NCBI GenBank assembly: GCA_030066245.1
Contig: JASJBY010000260.1
Location: forward strand, 1-7,626
Origin: Gammaproteobacteria bacterium
Lineage (GTDB): Bacteria; Pseudomonadota; Gammaproteobacteria; JAABTG01
Length of the DNA stretch: 7,626 nucleotides
Direction: 5' to 3'
Shown piece by piece: positions 1 to 4,428 of this stretch. Every line of letters begins with the position of its first letter. Position 1 is the first letter of the stretch. The notes below the pieces were generated by a model. The model saw only the letters and a program-made list of their open reading frames with translations. It made no database searches and was not told the origin of the DNA. Made by a program: the position numbers and the translations under genes.

Positions 1-784
1 AGCGAGCCAATCATGCCAAGACTGATGTTAACAGACGACGACTGGGACAAGCTCTCGGAATTGATGAAACAGACCGGGCGTGTCTACAGCAAGCCAGAAC
101 ACCGAAGGACGCTGGAAGGGATCCTCTATCGGATGAGGACCGGTTGCCCATGGCGCGACCTGCCGGCTGAGTTTGGACATTGGAACACCGTCTTTCGGCG
201 ATTCAATCTCTGGTCACGAAAAGGCATCATGACATTTATTTTCAAAGCATTATCGAAAGATACCGACACCGAGTGGTTGTTCCTTGACGCCAGTGTCATA
301 CGTGCCCATCAACATAGCCACGGCGCGCCGAGCGGTGGTGACGAAGCCATCGGCAACAGCCGAGGGGGGCGCTCGACCAAGATTCATCTGGCAGTGGACA
401 GCTACGGCCTACCGGTGCACTTCGAGTTGTCGGGAGGCCAGATTCATGACGTATCGCGCGCAGAAGACTTGGTTGACGGCGCACCGCCGGGCGAGTACGT
501 CGTTGCCGATAAGGGCTACGACAGCCAGCCGCTCAGAGCGCACATTGAAGCACAGGAATCGATACCTGTAATCCCGCGCCGACAGGGCAGCCTCATCGGC
601 AACGAAGACATGGACTGGTGCCTGTACAAGTACCGCCACTTGGTCGAGAACGCCTTCGCACGGGTGAAGCATTTCCGTGCAATAGCAACAAGATACGACA
701 AACTCGAACGCAACTTCGCCAGCATGTGCGCGCTCGCTTTCGTGGTGATGTGGTTGCCGATGTGAGGCGAAAGATCCACAGGCC
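1..784 (+). mobile_element. IS5-family insertion sequence, right part (left end outside window)
   Basis: The stretch holds an intact IS5-type transposase gene and, just after its stop, a candidate right terminal sequence ending in ATCCACAGGCC near 784, followed by CTAG at 785-788. CTAG-like targets are common for IS5-family elements, so 785-788 may be one copy of the target duplication. The left inverted repeat and the other target copy would lie before base 1, so the boundary at 784 is inferred from only one end. Base composition is lower in GC than in the genes from 2904 onward, as expected for a mobile element. Confidence 0.75.
13..765 (+). CDS. IS5-family transposase (DDE)
   Basis: Transposase of the IS5 family that would cut and rejoin the ends of its own element. 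The 250-residue protein is close to full length for the single-frame members. The N-terminal part (about 1-70) has the family helix-turn-helix-like region with the GCPWRDLP motif at 44-51. The catalytic triad is readable: D92 in LFLDAS, D166 in ADKGYD, and E212 in the YRHLVENAF block, followed by K219 and the IATRYDKL motif at 224-231. The conserved SRGGRSTKIH block is at 116-125. No frameshift or internal stop is seen, so it may be active. Only 12 bases of upstream sequence are visible, so the start is the first ATG in the window and no ribosome site can be judged. The exact IS5 subgroup is not assigned. Confidence 0.93.
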   Translation: MPRLMLTDDDWDKLSELMKQTGRVYSKPEHRRTLEGILYRMRTGCPWRDLPAEFGHWNTVFRRFNLWSRKGIMTFIFKALSKDTDTEWLFLDASVIRAHQHSHGAPSGGDEAIGNSRGGRSTKIHLAVDSYGLPVHFELSGGQIHDVSRAEDLVDGAPPGEYVVADKGYDSQPLRAHIEAQESIPVIPRRQGSLIGNEDMDWCLYKYRHLVENAFARVKHFRAIATRYDKLERNFASMCALAFVVMWLPM

Positions 785-847
785 CTAGTACTCCATCACA
801 GTAATTTTGACGGCTTACTAGCCCTTGGCAAAAGAGGATGTCGATTC

Positions 848-1003
848 ATGGACTGGCTGTTTGCGCTGATCGTTTGGGCCGTGGGCCTGCTGTGCGCCTT
901 GGCGTTCTTCGCCGGCGCACGGCGTTTGAAAGGCTCCGGAACGGAGCCATTGTGTGGATCCGTCAAGCCGCGTCAACCCGCGAGGTCGTGCTGTGACGAC
1001 TAA
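848..1003 (+). CDS. Small single-span membrane protein, function unknown
   Basis: A 51-residue ORF. The first 24 residues form one hydrophobic helix (MDWLFALIVWAVGLLCALAF onward), followed by a basic stop-transfer stretch (ARRLK, 24-28) and a short polar tail with three cysteines (C36, C48, C49). This predicts an inner-membrane protein with a cytoplasmic, cysteine-bearing tail. A good ribosome site, AGAGGA, lies eight to nine bases before the ATG. Its last 11 bases overlap the next gene, which suggests translational coupling. The layout (one helix, basic patch, Cys-rich tail) faintly recalls small metal or flavin-maturation proteins such as NqrM, but the cysteine spacing does not match and I do not claim membership. 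It begins about 60 bases after the insertion sequence, which may have replaced its original promoter. Confidence 0.5.
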   Translation: MDWLFALIVWAVGLLCALAFFAGARRLKGSGTEPLCGSVKPRQPARSCCDD

Positions 1004-1187
1004 GCGCGCCATGGATGAAATACGCTTCTGGGAGGGCTTCATTGACCACTGGGAGCGGGTCCACGAAGAGCGGGCCCCGGCCAGGGCCTACGACGCCTTG
1101 AACTTCGCCCGGCTGCGGCTCAGGTGCATGCTGGACGAAATGGCGCTTGCCCCGCAGGATAGCGCGGGCGACGCGCCAGGCCACTAG
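993..1187 (+). CDS. Small soluble protein, function unknown, GTG start
   Basis: A 64-residue ORF starting at GTG 993. The GTG is chosen because GAGG (982-985) sits seven bases upstream; the in-frame ATG at 1011 has no such site. It overlaps the end of the preceding small gene by 11 bases, the usual arrangement for coupled translation. The protein is rich in charged and aromatic residues (RFWEGFIDHWERVHEERAPA at about 10-29) and looks like two short amphipathic helices; no signal peptide, membrane segment or family motif is recognised. Its stop codon TAG (1185-1187) lies inside the CTAG that borders the 1188-1538 element. The stop is native if CTAG is the insertion target, or imported if CTAG belongs to the element, in which case the protein would be truncated. 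Confidence 0.5.
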   Translation: MTTKRAMDEIRFWEGFIDHWERVHEERAPARAYDALNFARLRLRCMLDEMALAPQDSAGDAPGH

Positions 1188-1200
1188 CCCGGGTTTCTCA
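1184..1200 (+). repeat. Left terminal inverted repeat plus CTAG flank
   Basis: CTAGCCCGGGTTTCTCA. It pairs with the right copy at 1526-1542 with one mismatch over 17 bases when the CTAG flanks are counted. Confidence 0.75.
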
Positions 1201-1374
1201 CCAGGCGGACCCGGAGCGCAGACTATGTTGGCAAACTCAGCACATGGGCTTCACCGAGACGGTCTTCCTTGTGATCAGCCTGTCCTATTCGGCTCTTGGC
1301 CCACTCTGGCTTTGCATCTTGACCGATCCTCCTTCCATCAGCGCTTCGCGTTCCCGCTACGCTGGATGGCCCAG

Positions 1375-1396
1375 GGTTGCCCATCCTTGGGCAACC
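1375..1396. repeat. Stem-loop inside the MITE-like element
   Basis: GGTTGCCC (1375-1382) and GGGCAACC (1389-1396) form a perfect 8-bp stem around a 6-base loop. No T-run follows on either strand, so a classical terminator is not supported. Confidence 0.7.
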
Positions 1397-1407
1397 TGTT
1401 CGGCGGC

Positions 1408-1430
1408 GTAAAGGTCCACCGGACCTTTAC
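1408..1430. repeat. Second stem-loop inside the MITE-like element
   Basis: GTAAAGGTCC (1408-1417) and GGACCTTTAC (1421-1430) form a perfect 10-bp stem with a 3-base loop. It lies 11 bases from the first stem-loop. Together they could fold the RNA at the 3' ends of both flanking convergent genes. Confidence 0.75.
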
Positions 1431-1525
1431 TCTCTTTCGCCTCACCATACCTACAGCTTTGCCCCTGGGGGCGATCGGCCAATCTGCCTTGCCAGAGCGA
1501 CGCAAGATTCCGAATCCCGGCGCAC

Positions 1526-1542
1526 TGAGAAATCCGGGCTAG
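1526..1542 (-). repeat. Right terminal inverted repeat plus CTAG flank
   Basis: On the minus strand this reads CTAGCCCGGATTTCTCA, the counterpart of 1184-1200 (one mismatch, G to A). The TAG in it is the stop codon of the minus-strand OsmC-like gene. Confidence 0.75.
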
Positions 1543-1958
1543 CGCAGGTTCAAGGTGGTCTGGTTGTCCGATGGCTCGCGCATGTTTCTCGACACCGGGC
1601 ACTGCCGCATGCGGCCGATGATGTAGTCGATATCGGACGGTGACGCCGTGCCTGACTTCAGGTTGGCGTCGAAATGCACCCGCAGTCGGGTCAGGTCCCA
1701 GTCCTCGGTCGTGTGCAGATCGATGCGCCCCTGCGCCGACTCCAGCGAGAGTTCGCGCTCGGCGCAGTTGGTCCGGAAATAGAGGTGCTGGCAGGTAAAG
1801 ACGGCATAGGCAAACACGAGGAAGCCGGGCGTAAGCGTCCCCAGCTTCAGTTCCCGCCATTCCCCTTCCTCGAAAGTCTCCACCTCAAGCTCGCCAATGC
1901 TGTTGTCCGGCGCTTCGTACCGGCACATCAGCCGCATGCGGAAGCTGCGCTCACCCAT
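1539..1958 (-). CDS. OsmC-like family protein (putative thiol peroxidase)
   Basis: A protein of about 139 residues, the usual size for the OsmC/Ohr fold, which reduces organic or hydrogen peroxides in the cytoplasm with two cysteines. Both expected cysteines are present: C56 in the AVFTCQHLYF helix and C120 in the family signature CPVSRN near the C-terminus (counting from the start used here). The block between them ending in LKSGTASPSDIDYIIGRM resembles OsmC relatives. No signal peptide or membrane segment is seen. ATG 1958 is preferred because AGGA lies eight bases upstream; the in-frame ATG at 1967 follows AGG directly with no spacing. The gene lies about 120 bases downstream of the TetR gene on the same strand and may be co-transcribed with it. 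Its stop codon is the TAG in the CTAG bordering the MITE-like element. A peroxide-removing role beside an H2O2-producing oxidase is inference. Confidence 0.72.
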   Translation of the reverse strand: MGERSFRMRLMCRYEAPDNSIGELEVETFEEGEWRELKLGTLTPGFLVFAYAVFTCQHLYFRTNCAERELSLESAQGRIDLHTTEDWDLTRLRVHFDANLKSGTASPSDIDYIIGRMRQCPVSRNMREPSDNQTTLNLR

Positions 1959-2079
1959 GTTTACCATCCTGCTGCATGTTGGTTTTCACCAGGCTGTCAA
2001 GTGTTCCGAGAATCAGCTCGCTTTACGACAACGCAATCGGCCCGAAGCCGTTCGCAGCGTTACCAGACCAGACCGAAGC

Positions 2080-2697
2080 TCAGCGCAAGTCCTCGGGCAC
2101 GGGGTCAACACCGACGGTGCGCCACGAGTGCAACCAAAGCTCATCGAGATAATCCGGCAGCGGCGCGGCAATCATGCCGTCCAGCCGCAGCTGGATCATG
2201 CGCAAAGCCGGGCCGAAGGTACAGGCGGCCGCGACCCAGGGATCCATGGGCCGCATCTGGCCGGCATCGATACCCGCCTGAATCATGTCTCGCAGCTTAA
2301 CGAACGGCTGCGACGAGCAGATAGGGGGCTCGTCCGGCAGAAATTCCTTGTGCTTGGCATTCAAGATAAAACCGACCGTCTCCGTTTCACGCTCGGTCAT
2401 GTCGAAGAGCACTTCCACGACCGCACGGCAGCGGTTGTGCGCCGTCGCATGCTTGCTGGCGATTGCATCCACCACGTTTTCCATGTGACCCACCAGCTGC
2501 CCGTACAGCGCCTTCGCCACGGCCTCCTTGCCGCCGAAGTTGTTGTAGATGGAACCGATGCTGACCCCGGCCTCACGCTGTATGTCGTGGATGGACGTGT
2601 TGAAGTAGCCATCTCGCGTGTACAAGTGCAATGCTGCATCCAGTATGTCATCCCGGATCAACTGGTTTCTTAACGCTTTCTTCCGGTTAGCGCGCAT
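2080..2697 (-). CDS. TetR-family transcriptional regulator
   Basis: A 205-residue regulator. The N-terminal TetR DNA-binding domain is plain: the first helix ILDAALHLYTRDGYFNTSIH, the recognition part REAGVSIGSIYNNFGGKEAV and the following ALYGQL, all within about residues 15-65. The rest (about 70-205) is the variable helical ligand and dimer domain, which does not reveal the ligand. The start is ATG 2697, because GAAGGA (2704-2709) stands six bases upstream; a TTG at 2703 is in frame but badly placed. It is divergent from the methanethiol oxidase gene, and the shared region holds two similar palindromes of the kind bound by TetR dimers. It therefore probably represses itself, the OsmC-like gene and the mtoX operon. 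The inducer (methanethiol, a downstream product or a related thiol) is a guess. Confidence 0.93.
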   Translation of the reverse strand: MRANRKKALRNQLIRDDILDAALHLYTRDGYFNTSIHDIQREAGVSIGSIYNNFGGKEAVAKALYGQLVGHMENVVDAIASKHATAHNRCRAVVEVLFDMTERETETVGFILNAKHKEFLPDEPPICSSQPFVKLRDMIQAGIDAGQMRPMDPWVAAACTFGPALRMIQLRLDGMIAAPLPDYLDELWLHSWRTVGVDPVPEDLR

Positions 2698-2723
2698 ACG
2701 CAATCCTTCGGCTCAGAAAAATA

Positions 2724-2739
2724 AAATGAAGGTTCATTT
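2724..2739. promoter_or_regulatory. Palindromic operator 1 (putative TetR site)
   Basis: AAATGAA-GG-TTCATTT is a perfect 7+2+7 palindrome, 26 bases upstream of the TetR start codon. Its core ATGAA-NN-TTCAT recurs at 2750-2761, with centres 24 bases apart. Confidence 0.6.
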
Positions 2740-2749
2740 CGTTCTTGAT

Positions 2750-2761
2750 ATGAACATTCAT
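2750..2761. promoter_or_regulatory. Palindromic operator 2 (putative TetR site)
   Basis: ATGAA-CA-TTCAT shares both half-sites with operator 1. It lies inside the candidate rightward promoter and overlaps a minus-strand TATAAT, so a bound repressor would block both directions. Confidence 0.6.
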
Positions 2762-2765
2762 TATA
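2760..2765 (-). promoter_or_regulatory. Candidate leftward -10 box for the TetR gene
   Basis: On the minus strand 2765-2760 reads TATAAT, a perfect -10. No convincing -35 stands at the right distance (TCCAGT at 17 bases is poor). It overlaps operator 2, and operator 1 lies just downstream. Confidence 0.35.
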
Positions 2766-2903
2766 AACTATGGTTCGTCATAACTGGACCTAATCCAGCT
2801 GAGGCGATCGCATTCTCCGGCAGCGGACGCAACCAGAACAAGACATGCCCTGCCGACGCGCTCTGCCTGTTGCCATTACCGATACGGACGGAGGAGACCA
2901 GTC

Positions 2904-4277
2904 ATGAAAGCCACCCACCCCCGCAGACCCTGGGGAGCCCTCGCCCTTGCCGCCGGTCTAAGCGGCGCAGCGCTGCTTGTCGCGCCGCCGCTCGGGGCCG
3001 ACGAAACCTGCATGTCTCCCTACATGGCCAAGATTGTCGGCCAGGAGGACTTTGTATATGTGTGGACCCTCGGTCAGGAAGGGGTCGGTGACGAGCAGGA
3101 CAAGCTGGTCACTATCGATGTCAACCCCAATTCCTCGGAGTACGGAAAGGTCGTGCAGACGTTGTCCGTGGGCGGCCGCAACGAGGCCCATCACTCCGGG
3201 TTCACCGATGACCGCCGCTACCTGTGGGCGGCAGGACTGGACACCAACAAAATCTTCATCTTCGACGTCCACACGGATCCGGCTCGACCCAAGCTCCACA
3301 AGGTGATAACAGACTTCGTGGCCCGCAGTGGAGGCGTCGTCGGCCCCCACACGACCTATGCCTTGGCCGGCCGCATGATAATCACCGGGCTGTCCAACAA
3401 CAGAGATCATGGCGGACGCACCGCGCTGGTCGAGTACACCAACGACGGCCAGTACATCGCCACGCACTGGATGCCCACCGACGATAATCTGCGCGGGGCA
3501 CGCAAGGCAGGCAAGCACGCCGACGGCTACGGCTACGACCTGCGTGTCCTGCCGCGCCGCAATCTGATGGTCACCTCATCCTTCACTGGCTGGTCCAACT
3601 ATATGATGGACTTCGGCAAGATGCTTCAGGACGAGGCGGCCATGAAACGCTTCGGCAACACGGTAGTGGTCTGGGATTTACACAGCCGCAAGCCGAAGAA
3701 GGTGCTCGACGTTCCGGGTGCGCCTCTTGAACTGCGGTGTGCATGGGGTGCAAACCATAACTACTGCTTCACGAGCACGGCACTGACCTCGAAGATCTGG
3801 CTGATTTACGAGGACGAGAGCGGCGAATGGCACGCCAAGGCGGTAGCCGACATTGGTGACCCGTCCAAGGTTCCGCTGCCCGTGGACATCTCCATCACGT
3901 CGGACGACAAGCACCTGTGGGTCGATACTTTCATGGACGGCAAGACCCGGTTGTTTGATATATCCGATCCTTTCAAACCCCGACAGGTGTATGAGAAACA
4001 GATCGGAAAGCAAATCAACATGGCGTCGCAAAGCTGGAACGGCAAGCGCATTTATTACACCTCTTCCCTGCTTGCAAACTGGGACAAGAAGGGAGACGAA
4101 GATGAGCAGTATTTCAAGGCCTACGACTGGGACGGCACGGCACTGCAGCAGAAGTTCGCCATCGACTTCACCGCCGCCAAGCTGGGCCGACCGCATCAAA
4201 TGCGCTTCGGTGCGTATTCCCTGTATGGCATGAAGCCACCGCGAGCAGACAGCCACACAGTGGCCCAGACGGATTGA
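2904..4277 (+). CDS. mtoX: Methanethiol oxidase (selenium-binding protein SBP56 family), exported
   Basis: Copper-dependent methanethiol oxidase of the SBP56/SELENBP1 family, which converts methanethiol, O2 and water to formaldehyde, H2S and H2O2. The 457-residue protein spans the whole family length. Residues 1-32 form a signal peptide (basic start, hydrophobic ALALAAGLSGAALLV, likely cut near LGA-DET), so it acts in the periplasm; the RR at 7-8 does not make a convincing Tat motif. Family landmarks follow in order: CMSPYMAK (36-43), EAHHSGF (94-100), PKLHKVI (129-135), PHTTYAL (148-154), LPVDISITSDD (325-335), RLFDISDP (349-356), YYTSSLLANWD (384-394) and HQMRFG (431-436). Histidines 96, 97, 149 and 431 fall at positions conserved in SBP56 and are candidate metal ligands. 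GGAGGAG (2890-2896) gives a strong ribosome site. It leads the operon with two copper-chaperone domains and a MauG domain, the context known for MtoX. The family name is secure; the substrate is inferred from family and neighbours. Confidence 0.9.
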   Translation: MKATHPRRPWGALALAAGLSGAALLVAPPLGADETCMSPYMAKIVGQEDFVYVWTLGQEGVGDEQDKLVTIDVNPNSSEYGKVVQTLSVGGRNEAHHSGFTDDRRYLWAAGLDTNKIFIFDVHTDPARPKLHKVITDFVARSGGVVGPHTTYALAGRMIITGLSNNRDHGGRTALVEYTNDGQYIATHWMPTDDNLRGARKAGKHADGYGYDLRVLPRRNLMVTSSFTGWSNYMMDFGKMLQDEAAMKRFGNTVVVWDLHSRKPKKVLDVPGAPLELRCAWGANHNYCFTSTALTSKIWLIYEDESGEWHAKAVADIGDPSKVPLPVDISITSDDKHLWVDTFMDGKTRLFDISDPFKPRQVYEKQIGKQINMASQSWNGKRIYYTSSLLANWDKKGDEDEQYFKAYDWDGTALQQKFAIDFTAAKLGRPHQMRFGAYSLYGMKPPRADSHTVAQTD

Positions 4278-4285
4278 GGGCCATG

Positions 4286-4324
4286 TGCGGCCCGGGCTCC
4301 CCAGATGCGGGAGCCCGGGCTGTA
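4286..4324 (+). promoter_or_regulatory. Strong stem-loop after mtoX (attenuator or RNA-stabilising hairpin)
   Basis: GCCCGGGCTCCC (4290-4301) and GGGAGCCCGGGC (4309-4320) make a perfect 12-bp GC-rich stem with a 7-base loop; four further pairs, two of them G-U, extend it to 4286-4324. It begins nine bases after the mtoX stop codon. No T-run follows, so full intrinsic termination is unlikely. It more plausibly reduces read-through or protects the mtoX 3' end, giving more oxidase than accessory proteins. Confidence 0.6.
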
Positions 4325-4428
4325 TGCCGGATGGACGCGGGAGTCTCGCCCCTTCTCCGCAACCCGGGCCTGCAATGGTCTCCGGCAGTGGAGTCCGACG
4401 GGGTGACAAGACGAGGTGACTTCAAGAG

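Larger units (their letters stand above)
1188..1538. mobile_element. 351-bp MITE-like element with terminal inverted repeats
   Basis: The ends are inverted copies: CCCGGGTTTCTCA at 1188-1200 against CCCGGATTTCTCA read from 1538 back to 1526 (12 of 13 match). Each end is bordered by CTAG (1184-1187 and 1539-1542), consistent with a 4-bp target duplication, although CTAG is a palindrome and could equally be the outermost part of the repeats. No credible gene lies inside. The interior holds two clear stem-loops (1375-1396, 1408-1430). On the minus strand GGAAGGAGG is followed by an ATG and only ten codons before a stop, which might be the remains of a transposase start. The size, ends and lack of coding suggest a non-autonomous derivative moved in trans by a full-size insertion sequence. 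The 4-bp duplication and CCCGG-type ends would suit an IS1380-like parent, but that is a guess. Confidence 0.7.
2745..2774 (+). promoter_or_regulatory. Candidate rightward promoter for the mtoX operon
   Basis: TTGATA (2745-2750, one base from consensus) and TATGGT (2769-2774) are 18 bases apart. Operator 2 lies between them. The predicted leader before mtoX would be about 120 bases. The -10 match is modest. Confidence 0.35.

Noticed and set aside
791..847. Remnant of a second insertion-sequence end (ACTCCATCACAG and following) after the IS5 element
   Set aside because: It has the feel of an element end but no partner repeat or transposase fragment is visible, so it cannot be supported.
1244..1411. 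55-codon plus-strand frame whose first 25 residues look like a membrane helix (MGFTETVFLVISLSYS...)
   Set aside because: No ribosome site, and it lies wholly inside the inverted-repeat element and ends in the second stem-loop; the hydrophobic start is likely chance.
1188..1538. Group II intron, attC site or CRISPR fragment
   Set aside because: The hairpins and purine-rich strand prompted the idea, but no domain V-like hairpin, no reverse transcriptase, no attC core sites and no spaced direct repeats are visible; the inverted ends explain the block better.
1357..1860. 167-codon minus-strand open frame
   Set aside because: It overlaps most of the OsmC-like gene in another frame and runs into the non-coding element; composition is Arg/Ala/Pro-rich as in GC-rich shadow frames, with no family signature.
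1674..2673. Long plus-strand frames opposite the OsmC-like and TetR genes
   Set aside because: They are antisense to two genes with clear family motifs and show no recognisable domain.
2698..2703. TTG at 2703 as the TetR start
   Set aside because: The GAAGGA site abuts TTG directly but is six bases from ATG 2697, which is the normal spacing.
2904..2935. Tat export of the methanethiol oxidase
   Set aside because: Only RR at residues 7-8 followed by Pro-Trp is present; the twin-arginine consensus is not met, and a Sec-type signal fits.
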